Part shown: piece after piece, positions 1 to 5,800 of the stretch
How positions within the stretch are numbered: the first letter of the stretch is position 1
How the letters are laid out: the number at the start of each line of letters is the position of its first letter
Assembly: GCA_903933475.1 (NCBI GenBank)
Contig: CAIZKE010000179.1
Coordinates: 1 to 5,884, forward strand
Origin: an uncultured Alphaproteobacteria bacterium
GTDB taxonomy: Bacteria > Pseudomonadota > Alphaproteobacteria > Caulobacterales > Caulobacteraceae
DNA length: 5,884 nucleotides
Direction of reading: 5' to 3'
The notes under the pieces: generated by a model
What the model was told of the DNA's origin: nothing
Databases searched by the model: none
Seen by the model: only the letters and a program-made list of their open reading frames with translations
Made by a program: the position numbers and the translations under genes

Positions 1-243
1 GGCAAGGGGGTCTGTGGCACCGCGGCCGAGCGTCGCGAGACGGTGGTGGTGGAGGACGTTCACGCCTTTCCCGGCCACATCGCCTGCGACTCCCGGTCGG
101 CCAGCGAGATCGTCTGCCCGGTCTTCGACGCCGCCGGCGGGCTGATCGCGGTGCTGGACGTCGACGCCGAGGTCCCCGCCGCCTTTGATGCGATCGACGC
201 TGAGGCCCTCAATCGCATCCTTGCCCAGGCCTTCTCGGCCTGA
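1..243 (+). CDS. msrC: Free methionine-(R)-sulfoxide reductase, GAF-domain type (3' part only)
   Basis: The frame is open from base 1 and ends at TGA 241-243, giving 80 residues that lack the N-terminal half. Enzymes of this family reduce free methionine-R-sulfoxide in the cytoplasm, using cysteines in a GAF fold and thioredoxin for recycling. The visible part begins GKGVCGTAA, continues with EDVHAFPGHIACDS and then SEIVCPV, the signature core of the family. The cysteines of GVC (residue 5 of the fragment) and IAC (residue 29) are 24 apart, as I recall for Cys94 and Cys118 of the E. coli enzyme. The third redox cysteine, ten residues upstream of GVC, would lie outside the window. An extra cysteine, at residue 39 in IVCP, is not part of that set. 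The end (LNRILAQAFSA) looks like a normal helical C-terminus. An internal GTG at base 43 is not the real start, because the conserved motif begins before it. Family assignment is firm; nothing here shows its operon partners. Confidence 0.93.
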   Translation, partial: GKGVCGTAAERRETVVVEDVHAFPGHIACDSRSASEIVCPVFDAAGGLIAVLDVDAEVPAAFDAIDAEALNRILAQAFSA

Positions 244-273
244 AGCCCAGCCTGAATCCTGGCCTGAACCCAA
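238..273 (+). repeat. Three tandem 12-bp imperfect repeats spanning the msrC stop codon
   Basis: Bases 238-249, 250-261 and 262-273 each begin GCCTGAA and continue with GCCCA, TCCTG and CCCAA. The first copy contains the last sense codon (GCC) and stop (TGA) of the methionine sulfoxide reductase gene. Because the unit is 12 bp, each copy puts a TGA in the same frame, at 241, 253 and 265, giving three successive in-frame stops. The 7-base start of every copy is complementary, with one G-T wobble, to TTCGGGC at 275-281, so any of the three could be the 5' arm of a stem. The repeats are seen directly; origin by replication slippage is inference. Confidence 0.75.
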
Positions 274-281
274 GTTCGGGC
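262..281 (+). terminator. Stem-loop after msrC, possible terminator without a T-run
   Basis: The third repeat copy, GCCTGAAC (262-269), pairs with GTTCGGGC (274-281) to give an 8-bp stem with one G-T wobble and a CCAA loop. It lies about 20 bases after the msrC stop, where a terminator is expected. No T-tract follows (next bases are TTCGGAACGG), so intrinsic termination is uncertain; it may only be a 3'-end stabilising hairpin. An alternative pairing of GAAGCCC (242-248) with GGGCTTC (278-284) is also possible and excludes this one. Confidence 0.35.
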
Positions 282-292
282 TTCGGAACGGC

Positions 293-321
293 TTGGCTTC
301 CCCCGCGTCCGGGGCCTATGT
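293..321 (+). promoter_or_regulatory. Possible sigma-70-type promoter for the thiolase-SDR unit
   Basis: TTGGCT (293-298) and CTATGT (316-321) are separated by 17 bases and resemble -35 and -10 boxes; the -10 region reads GCCTATGTTC, loosely like the Caulobacter housekeeping element. Transcription would begin near 328, leaving a leader of roughly 45 bases. A small inverted repeat (CCCCG at 301-305, CGGGG at 310-314) lies in the spacer. The match is weak and based only on inspection. Confidence 0.25.
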
Positions 322-333
322 TCCCAACCGAAT

Positions 334-356
334 GCACCCCGGGATCGCCCGGGGGC
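334..356 (+). other. Strong GC hairpin in the thiolase leader
   Basis: CCCCGGG (337-343) and CCCGGGG (348-354) form a perfect 7-bp all-GC stem closed by an ATCG loop. With A336 bulged, two more pairs (334-335 with 355-356) extend it to 9 bp. It ends about 7 bases before the GGAG ribosome binding site and has no T-run after it, so it is not a classical terminator. If transcription starts at the suggested promoter, the hairpin sits near the 5' end of the mRNA and could stabilise it or affect ribosome access. The structure is clear; a function is inference. Confidence 0.5.
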
Positions 357-363
357 GAGCGTG

Positions 364-367
364 GGAG
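364..367 (+). promoter_or_regulatory. Ribosome binding site that fixes the thiolase start at 375
   Basis: GGAG lies 7 bases before ATG 375. The frame also contains an ATG at 318, but that one overlaps the suggested -10 box, has no comparable purine-rich site, and would add 19 non-conserved residues ahead of the typical thiolase opening. Confidence 0.75.
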
Positions 368-374
368 CGAAGAC

Positions 375-1547
375 ATGGGCGAAGCCTATATCGTTGCGGC
401 GGGTCGTACCGCCGGCGGCCGCAAGGGCGGCAAGCTGAAGGACTGGCATCCGACGGACCTCGCGGCCGTCGTGCTGAACGACCTGGTCGACCGGACCTCC
501 ATCGACCCGGCGGCGGTCGAAGACGTGATCATGGGCTGCGTGATGCAGGTGGGCGAGCAGTCCACCAACGTCGCGCGCAACGCCGTGCTGGCCTCCAGGC
601 TGCCTGAGAGCGTGCCCGGCACCAGCGTCGACCGCCAGTGCGGCTCCTCGCAGCAGGCCCTGCAGTTCGCCGCCCAGGCGGTCATGTCCGGCACCATGGA
701 CGTGGTCATCGCCTCGGGCGTCGAGAGCATGAGCCGCGTGCCCATGGGCCTGTCGGTCTCCCTCCCGGCCCAGAACGGCTTTGGTTTGCCCAAGAGCCCC
801 TGGCAGGAAGAGCGCTATCCCGGCATCCAGTTCTCCCAGTTCGTAGGCGCGGAAATGGTCGCCGAGAAGTACAACCTGACCAAGGACCAGCTGGACGAGT
901 TCAGCTATCGCAGCCACCAGCGAGCGATCGCCGCCAGCCAGTCGGGCGCCTTCAAGGACGAGATCATCGGCGTCGAGATCACGGACGCCGACGGCAACAA
1001 GACTATCCACACGGTGGACGAGGGCATCCGCTTTGACGCCAGCCTCGATGGCATCAAGGGTGTCAAGCTCCTGCGCGAGGGCGGCCGGATCACGGCGGCC
1101 TCGTCCAGCCAGATCTGCGATGGCGCTTCAGGCGTCATGGTTGTGTCCGAGCGTGCCCTGAAAGAGCACAACCTGACGCCCCTGGCCCGCATCCACCACC
1201 TGTCGGTCATCGGCCACGACCCGGTGATCATGCTGGAAGCCCCGCTCCCGGCCACCGAGCGCGCCCTGAAGAAGGCCGGCATGAAGGTCGAGGACATCGA
1301 CGTCTTCGAAGTCAATGAAGCCTTCGCCTCGGTGCCGGTCGCCTACCTGCAGCGTCTCGGGGTCGACCCCGACAAGCTGAACATCAATGGCGGCGCCATC
1401 GCCCTGGGCCACCCCCTCGGCGCCTCGGGCACCAAGCTGATGGCCACCCTGGTCAATGCCCTCAAGGGCAGGGGCGGTCGTTATGGCCTTCAGACCATGT
1501 GCGAAGGCGGTGGCCTGGCCAACGTGACCATCATCGAGCGTCTGTAG
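375..1547 (+). CDS. Acetyl-CoA acetyltransferase / 3-ketoacyl-CoA thiolase family protein
   Basis: This 390-residue protein has the usual length of a cytoplasmic thiolase, an enzyme that cleaves 3-ketoacyl-CoA with CoA or runs the reverse Claisen condensation of acyl-CoAs. All catalytic elements are present: the nucleophilic Cys89 in VDRQCGSSQQA, the NEAF loop at 314-317, His346 in GHPLGASG and the acid/base Cys376 in MCEGGG. The N-terminal thiolase domain covers roughly residues 4-260 and the C-terminal domain 268-389. The GEQSTNVARNA stretch (60-70) and CGSSQQA recall the FadA5-like steroid/fatty-acid thiolases more than PhaA, but substrate cannot be settled from sequence alone. Start ATG 375 is chosen over the upstream ATG 318 because of the GGAG site and the conserved opening MGEAYIVAAGRT. 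The SDR gene follows after 7 bp, so the two are probably co-transcribed and may act on related CoA thioesters. No broken or missing motif is seen. Confidence 0.95.
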   Translation: MGEAYIVAAGRTAGGRKGGKLKDWHPTDLAAVVLNDLVDRTSIDPAAVEDVIMGCVMQVGEQSTNVARNAVLASRLPESVPGTSVDRQCGSSQQALQFAAQAVMSGTMDVVIASGVESMSRVPMGLSVSLPAQNGFGLPKSPWQEERYPGIQFSQFVGAEMVAEKYNLTKDQLDEFSYRSHQRAIAASQSGAFKDEIIGVEITDADGNKTIHTVDEGIRFDASLDGIKGVKLLREGGRITAASSSQICDGASGVMVVSERALKEHNLTPLARIHHLSVIGHDPVIMLEAPLPATERALKKAGMKVEDIDVFEVNEAFASVPVAYLQRLGVDPDKLNINGGAIALGHPLGASGTKLMATLVNALKGRGGRYGLQTMCEGGGLANVTIIERL

Positions 1548-1549
1548 GA
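1546..1549 (+). promoter_or_regulatory. Ribosome binding site of the SDR gene overlapping the thiolase stop
   Basis: AGGA shares its first two bases with the thiolase stop TAG (1545-1547) and lies 5 bases before GTG 1555. The overlap supports translational coupling of the two genes and supports the GTG start. Confidence 0.5.
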
Positions 1550-1554
1550 CGCCG

Positions 1555-2253
1555 GTGACCGGACGCAGGATCGTCGTCACCGGGGCCTTCGGGGTCCTGG
1601 GCGCCGCGGTGGCGAAGGCTGCTGCGGCGGGCGGCGACCGCATCGCCCTGCTGGACTTCGCGCCTGAGCCCCCGGACGGCCTTGTGGCCGACTGCGGGCC
1701 GGGCGCCTTCGTCCTGTCCGGGGTCGACCTGACCGATCCGGCGTCCGCCCACCTGGCCGTGAACGCTGCCGCTGCTGCCCTCGGGGGGATCGACGCCCTG
1801 CTCAACATCGCCGGGGGCTTTTCCTGGCAGACCCTGGCGGACGGTGACGCCGAAACCTGGGAGCGGCTCTATCGCCTGAACGTGGCGACGGCGGCCAACG
1901 CCTGCCGTTCGGCCCTGCCCCACCTGCGCGGGTCGCAGGCGGGACGGATCGTCAATGTCGGGGCCAACGCCGCCCTGCGCTCCGGCGCCGGCATGGGCGC
2001 CTATGCGGCCTCCAAGGCTGGGGTTCACCGACTCACCGAAAGCCTGGCCGAGGAGCTGAAGGGGGACAGGATCACCGTCAATGCGGTCCTGCCCTCCATC
2101 CTCGACACCCCCGCCAACCGGGCCGACATGCCCAAGGCCGATCCCGCCCTCTGGGTCTCGCCGGCGGAACTGTCGGCGGTCATCCTGTTCCTCGCCTCGG
2201 AGGCCGCCTCGGCGGTCACGGGCGCCCTGGTCCCGGTGACCGGCCGGGTCTGA
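1555..2253 (+). CDS. Short-chain dehydrogenase/reductase resembling quinoid dihydropteridine reductase, lacking the catalytic serine
   Basis: The 232-residue product has a Rossmann fold of the SDR superfamily, expected to be a cytoplasmic NAD(P)H-dependent oxidoreductase. The glycine-rich loop is TGAFGVLG (9-16), a TGxxGxxG spacing rather than the classical TGxxxGxG. Asp58 in VDLTD, NIAGG (84-88, in place of NNAG), Asn109 in RLNV, and Tyr150/Lys154 in YAASK are present. At Tyr minus 13, where classical SDRs have the catalytic serine, the sequence is Ala137 (VGANAAL). From memory, mammalian quinoid dihydropteridine reductase also has alanine there, within GAKAAL, and has GMxxY, an AGGW-like stretch and LDTPMNRKSMP; this protein has GMGAY, AGGF and LDTPANRADMP (183-193). 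The length also fits that enzyme (about 240). The start is GTG, 7 bp after the thiolase stop. SDR membership is firm; the dihydropteridine-reductase relationship is inference, and a role as a 3-hydroxyacyl-CoA or other carbonyl reductase beside the thiolase remains possible. Confidence 0.93.
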   Translation: MTGRRIVVTGAFGVLGAAVAKAAAAGGDRIALLDFAPEPPDGLVADCGPGAFVLSGVDLTDPASAHLAVNAAAAALGGIDALLNIAGGFSWQTLADGDAETWERLYRLNVATAANACRSALPHLRGSQAGRIVNVGANAALRSGAGMGAYAASKAGVHRLTESLAEELKGDRITVNAVLPSILDTPANRADMPKADPALWVSPAELSAVILFLASEAASAVTGALVPVTGRV

Positions 2254-2273
2254 ACCCCGCCGGCTTGATTTTT
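2241..2273 (+). terminator. Possible intrinsic terminator at the end of the SDR gene
   Basis: GGGT (2246-2249) pairs with ACCC (2254-2257) around a CTGA loop containing the SDR stop, and C2245-G2259 plus CGG/CCG (2241-2243 with 2260-2262) lengthen the stem with two single-base bulges. The stem is followed by TTGATTTTT (2265-2273), a rare T-rich run in this GC-rich sequence. The stem is imperfect and begins inside the coding region, so confidence is modest. If real, the outer-membrane protein gene downstream needs its own promoter, and none is convincing in 2274-2312. Confidence 0.35.
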
Positions 2274-2328
2274 CTGGCCCTTTGGGGCGCAGCGCGGCAG
2301 ACTCGCGCGCCCGGAGGTTCCAGTCTTC

Positions 2329-4425
2329 ATGCTTGTGTCAGTCCTTGCAGCGGTTTCGGGGCTCGCCCTCACCGAACCCCAGGCGGCTCCTGCCGCCGGG
2401 CCTGCCGCCGCCTCCGCCCCCCCGGCCGCCACCGCGACCGCGGCCCAGCAGGGTGTCATCTCCTACCCCCCGTCCTTCTTTGCCGACGTCGGTCCCTCCA
2501 CCGCCCTGGAGATGATCCAGCGCCTGCCGGGGTTCAGCTTCGACCGCGGCGCTGCGGTCCGGGGCCTCTCCGGGGCGGGCGGGAACGTCCTGATCGACGG
2601 CGAGCCCCCGGTCTCCAAGAATGACAGCCTGGAGGAGATCCTGCGTCGCATCCCGGTCTCGTCGGTGCAGCGCATCGACGTCATCCGCGGCAGCGCCCCC
2701 GGTATCGACATGCAGGGCCGAACGGTCATCGCCAACGTGATCCGCAAGTCCTCCGCGGGCGTTAAGGGGGCCTTCGTCTGGACCATGTGGCCAATCGGCG
2801 ACGGGCGGTTCTTCTATGGCCCGAGGGCCGAGGCGCAGTGGCGCCAGGGCCAGCGCCTGATCGAAGTGTCCTTCGTCGTGGGCAAGGGCCCCAACGATAC
2901 GGCCGGAGACGGCGACCGGATCCGGGTCGACGCCAATGGAAACACCCTGATCCGGTCGAACATCGACTTCGACGCCCAGGGGTCGCGCCGCTGGTTGGTG
3001 GGCGCCTATGAGGCGCCCTTTGCTGGCGGCCGCCTGAGGCTCAACGGCGCCTACATCGGCGGGGACGCTGACAGCGAGTACTACGACGACATCGTGTTTC
3101 CCTCGGTCACCCGGGAGTACCAGTACTTCTCAGAAGACCGGGCCCAGAGCGAGATGGGCCTTCGCTGGAACCGGCGCGCGGGACCGAACCAGCTGGACGT
3201 GGTCGCCTTTCAGCAGTGGAACAAGACGGACAACTATTCCCGCTTCGACAGCCCCACCCTGTCGCGGCTGTTCCTGAACTCGAAGGATATCTCCGAGACC
3301 GTCGGACGCCTGAACCTGCGCCGGACGGTCAGCCCGACCCTCAATATCGAGGCGGGCGTCGAGGGCGCGCTCAACACCCTGGACTCGGCCACCAGCCTCC
3401 GGATCAACACTGCGCTCGTCCCCCTTCCCGCCGCCAATGTGCAGGTCGAGGAGACGCGCGGAGAGGCCTTCGGCCTGGCGTCCTGGCGGATATCGCCGAA
3501 GCTGGCCCTTGAGCTGGGGGTCCGCCAGGAAGTCTCCACCGTGACCTCGACCGGGGACGTGGAACTGGAGAAGTCGCTGTCCTTCACCAAGCCCCGGCTG
3601 ACGGCCACCTGGTCGCCCTTCGACGACCTGCAGGTCCGGGGGCGCCTTGAGCGCGAGGTCACCCAGCTGAACTTCGACGACTTCGTTGCCAACAGCAGCG
3701 TCACCCAGACCGGGGCGGTGGTCGCCGGAAACCCGGACCTCTCCCCCATGCAGGCCTGGGTGGCCGAGGTGGCGGTGGAGCGGCGGTTCCTGAAGCAGGG
3801 GGTAGCGATCCTGACCCTCCGCCGGTGGGCGCTTACGGATGTCATCGACCGGGCGCCGGTCTATCTCGGGAACCTCGTCGCTGACGCCCCCGCCAACATC
3901 GGGGATGGATGGCGGAACGAGATCCAGTTCAGCCTGAGCACGCCCCTGGACCGCCTTGGCCTGAAGCAGGCCACCCTCAAGGCCCAGGTGTCCCTGCGCG
4001 AGACCGAGGTCACCGATCCCACGACCGGCGACCTGCGCCCCATCTCCTCCCTGCTGACCTTCGGGCTCCCGCCGCCCATCTCCGCGGTGCGCGAGACCGA
4101 GTGGGACCTTCATTACACCCAGGACCTGCCCCGGCTGAAGTCGACCTGGGGCTTCGACATCATCGGCCCCTACATCGACCGCTACTACCGGCTCTCGGAG
4201 ATCGAGACCCAGAAGAGCGAGATCAGCATCCTGGTCTTCGGGGAATGGAAGGCGCGCCCGGACCTCTCCCTGCGGGTGGAGCTGCAGTCCCTGGCCAAGG
4301 ACACTGCCCGGGTGCGCGACGTCTGGTCCGGCCCGCGCAACACCGCGCCCCTGCAGTACAGGGACTACCGGAACCTGCAGTACGACGGGGCCATCCAGTT
4401 CCGGCTGAGGAAGACCTTCGGCTGA
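2329..4425 (+). CDS. TonB-dependent-receptor-like outer-membrane protein with plug domain
   Basis: The 698-residue protein is predicted to be an outer-membrane beta-barrel with an N-terminal plug, of the type that imports ligands with TonB energy. Residues 1-22 form a hydrophobic, Ala-rich leader with a possible AxA cleavage (A20-P-A22); residues 23-40 are an Ala/Pro linker. The plug covers about 45-138, with FFADVGPSTALEMIQRLPGF, RGLSGAGGNVLIDGEPP, RRIPVSSVQRIDVIRG and ANVIRK, all typical of this family. The barrel runs from about 145 to the end as alternating amphipathic strands, including the common GNPDLSP motif at 467-473. The final strand ends RKTFG, so the usual terminal aromatic is second to last. 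ATG 2329 is the only possible start codon after the in-frame TGA at 2266; GGAGG (2313-2317) lies 11 bases upstream, slightly long. The leader has no positive residue, which is odd for a signal peptide, and no canonical TonB box is evident. No ligand can be named. It ends 10 bp from a convergent lipoprotein gene. Confidence 0.9.
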   Translation: MLVSVLAAVSGLALTEPQAAPAAGPAAASAPPAATATAAQQGVISYPPSFFADVGPSTALEMIQRLPGFSFDRGAAVRGLSGAGGNVLIDGEPPVSKNDSLEEILRRIPVSSVQRIDVIRGSAPGIDMQGRTVIANVIRKSSAGVKGAFVWTMWPIGDGRFFYGPRAEAQWRQGQRLIEVSFVVGKGPNDTAGDGDRIRVDANGNTLIRSNIDFDAQGSRRWLVGAYEAPFAGGRLRLNGAYIGGDADSEYYDDIVFPSVTREYQYFSEDRAQSEMGLRWNRRAGPNQLDVVAFQQWNKTDNYSRFDSPTLSRLFLNSKDISETVGRLNLRRTVSPTLNIEAGVEGALNTLDSATSLRINTALVPLPAANVQVEETRGEAFGLASWRISPKLALELGVRQEVSTVTSTGDVELEKSLSFTKPRLTATWSPFDDLQVRGRLEREVTQLNFDDFVANSSVTQTGAVVAGNPDLSPMQAWVAEVAVERRFLKQGVAILTLRRWALTDVIDRAPVYLGNLVADAPANIGDGWRNEIQFSLSTPLDRLGLKQATLKAQVSLRETEVTDPTTGDLRPISSLLTFGLPPPISAVRETEWDLHYTQDLPRLKSTWGFDIIGPYIDRYYRLSEIETQKSEISILVFGEWKARPDLSLRVELQSLAKDTARVRDVWSGPRNTAPLQYRDYRNLQYDGAIQFRLRKTFG

Positions 4426-4450
4426 AGGCGGGCCCTCAGGGGCGCTTCAG
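4422..4450. terminator. Inverted repeat across the convergent gene junction, possible bidirectional terminator
   Basis: CTGAAG (4422-4427) and CTTCAG (4445-4450) are a perfect inverted repeat that contains the end of the receptor gene and the last codons of the lipoprotein gene. Inside it, GCCC (4432-4435) pairs with GGGC (4440-4443) around a TCAG loop, and C4429-G4444 adds a pair with small bulges. A hairpin could therefore form in transcripts from either strand. Neither side has a T-run, so intrinsic termination is unproven. Confidence 0.35.
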
Positions 4451-5749
4451 GGCGACCCTCCAGATGGCCTTGCCCGAGTCGTCGGCGACCAGCAGGGCCC
4501 CGGTCCGGTCCACGGCGACGCCGACCGGACGGCCGCGCGCCTTGCCATCCTCTGTCAGGAAGCCGTCCAGGAAGACCTGGGGCGTGCCCGAGGGCTTTCC
4601 GTCCCGGAAGGGAATGAAGACGACGCGGTAACCGTTGTAGGGTTTGCGGTTCCAGGACCCGTGCTGCCCGACAAAGGCACCGCCGCGATAGGCCTCCGGG
4701 AAGGCCGAGGCCTTGTAGAAGGCCAGGCCCAGGGACGCGGTGTGGGCGCCGAGGGCGTAGTCCGGCTTCAGGGCCCTGGCTACCAGGTCCGGCTTCTGCG
4801 GCTGGACCCTCTCGTCCACGATGGCTCCGTAATAGCTGTAGGGCCAACCGTAGAAGCCTCCGTCGCGGACGCTGGTCATGTAGTCGGGCACCAGGTCCGG
4901 ACCCAGCTCATCCCGCTCATTCACCGTGGTCCAAAGGGCTCCCGTGACCGGTTCGAAGTCGAGGCCGTTGGGGTTGCGCAGGCCTGAGGCAAAGATGCGC
5001 CCTGTGCGTGCGATCGGGTCTATGGCCCAGATGGCAGCGCGGCCTTCTTCCTCGGCCATGCCGTTCTCGCCGATGTTCGAGTTCGACCCGACGGTGGCGT
5101 AGAGGGTCTTTCCATCCGGGCTGGCGAAGACGTTCTTGGTCCAGTGGTGATTGCGACCGGCGGGCAGGTCGAAAATCCGTTCCGGCTGTCCGGTCGCCTT
5201 GGTGTCGCCGGTCCGGTAGGGCAGGCGGACGATGCCGTCGTCCTGCGCCACATAGAGGTTCTCGCCGACCAGGGTCATGCCGAAGGGGCGGCGGATGTTC
5301 TCGGCGAAGGCGGTCTGGAGTTCGGCCAGGCCGTCGCCGTCGGCGTCCCGGAGCAGGGTGATGCGGTTTGGGCTGGTGCGCTGGATGGCACCGGCTTGAC
5401 CCATCAGCAGGTTGGCCGCCCGGTCGCGGAAGCTGGGCTTGCCCTTCTTCTCCGAAGAGGATTCGGCCACCAGGACATCGCCATTGGGCAGGACCAGAAG
5501 CCAGCGCGGGTGGGCGAGGGCACCGGCGAACCGGGTCACCACAAAGCCCTCCGGCGCACGTGGCGTCTCAGAGCCCGACCAGCCCACAGGCTTCGCGATC
5601 GCGATCTGCGGGATAAGGGTGCTCGACGGCGCAGGCAGCTTCGGCTCCGGACCAAACCCGGACAGCGCGTCCGGCGATCCGCCGCCCGAACAGGCCGCGA
5701 GAAGGAGGGTCGCGCCGAGGGCGCAGCGCCTGAGGGTACGGGTCATCAT
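4436..5749 (-). CDS. Glucose/sorbosone dehydrogenase-family (PQQ-type beta-propeller) lipoprotein
   Basis: The 437-residue product begins MMTRTLRRCALGATLLLAAC: a charged n-region, hydrophobic core and lipobox with Cys20, then SGGG. It should be lipidated and, with Ser at +2, probably sorted to the outer membrane, facing the periplasm. The rest (about residues 60-437) is a six-bladed beta-propeller of the family that includes soluble PQQ glucose dehydrogenase and sorbosone dehydrogenases, which oxidise sugars or related alcohols/aldehydes. Key motifs are RNHHWTKN (His201/His202, the likely base region), GLRNPNGL (256-263, with the cofactor-contacting Arg258), NERDELG (277-283), FYGWPYSYYG (299-308), GQHGSWNR (361-368) and RPVGVAVDRTGALLVADD (407-424). 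DADGDGLAE (135-143) has the spacing of a calcium-binding loop. Start is the first of two adjacent ATGs, with AGGAG 8 bases upstream; a longer frame to 5800 lacks a signal-like opening. PQQ use and substrate are inferred from family only; many homologues are uncharacterised. Confidence 0.92.
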   Translation of the reverse strand: MMTRTLRRCALGATLLLAACSGGGSPDALSGFGPEPKLPAPSSTLIPQIAIAKPVGWSGSETPRAPEGFVVTRFAGALAHPRWLLVLPNGDVLVAESSSEKKGKPSFRDRAANLLMGQAGAIQRTSPNRITLLRDADGDGLAELQTAFAENIRRPFGMTLVGENLYVAQDDGIVRLPYRTGDTKATGQPERIFDLPAGRNHHWTKNVFASPDGKTLYATVGSNSNIGENGMAEEEGRAAIWAIDPIARTGRIFASGLRNPNGLDFEPVTGALWTTVNERDELGPDLVPDYMTSVRDGGFYGWPYSYYGAIVDERVQPQKPDLVARALKPDYALGAHTASLGLAFYKASAFPEAYRGGAFVGQHGSWNRKPYNGYRVVFIPFRDGKPSGTPQVFLDGFLTEDGKARGRPVGVAVDRTGALLVADDSGKAIWRVALKRP

Positions 5750-5757
5750 GTCGAGGT

Positions 5758-5762
5758 CTCCT
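5758..5762 (-). promoter_or_regulatory. Ribosome binding site that fixes the lipoprotein start at 5749
   Basis: On the minus strand AGGAG reads from 5762 to 5758 and is 8 bases before the ATG at 5749-5747. This spacing, together with the signal peptide starting right there, rejects the upstream in-frame ATG at 5800. Confidence 0.75.
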
Positions 5763-5771
5763 GAGGGGCCT

Positions 5772-5800
5772 ATCATCGCCCGGCGGAGGGGGATCGCCAA
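5772..5800 (-). promoter_or_regulatory. Possible promoter of the lipoprotein gene
   Basis: Reading the minus strand, TTGGCG (5800-5795) and GATGAT (5777-5772) are 17 bases apart. Transcription would start near 5765, giving a very short leader with the ribosome binding site close to its 5' end. The -10 match is poor, so this is only a candidate. Confidence 0.2.

Noticed and set aside
318..374. N-terminal extension of the thiolase from ATG 318
   Set aside because: The added 19 residues are not thiolase-like and overlap a possible -10 box and the leader hairpin; ATG 375 has a well-spaced GGAG.
60..1010. A 316-codon minus-strand open frame antisense to msrC and the thiolase
   Set aside because: It overlaps two well-supported genes, has low-complexity Ala/Gly/His/Arg-rich composition and no recognisable motif; it is a by-product of high GC at third codon positions.
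2265..2293. TTGATT as a -35 box for the outer-membrane protein gene
   Set aside because: The bases 17 positions downstream (CGCAGC) do not resemble a -10 box, and the T-run is better explained as part of a possible terminator.
3130..4113. A 327-codon minus-strand open frame inside the outer-membrane protein gene
   Set aside because: Gly/Arg/Gln-rich composition with no family motif, lying opposite a clear beta-barrel coding sequence; a shadow frame.
3909..4631. A 240-codon plus-strand frame bridging the convergent junction
   Set aside because: Pro/Arg/Gly-rich in the receptor part and then antisense to the lipoprotein gene; no domain resemblance and no convincing ribosome binding site.
5750..5800. 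Upstream ATG at 5800 as start of the lipoprotein
   Set aside because: The extra 17 residues would put the lipoprotein signal internally, and AGGAG is placed correctly for the ATG at 5749.
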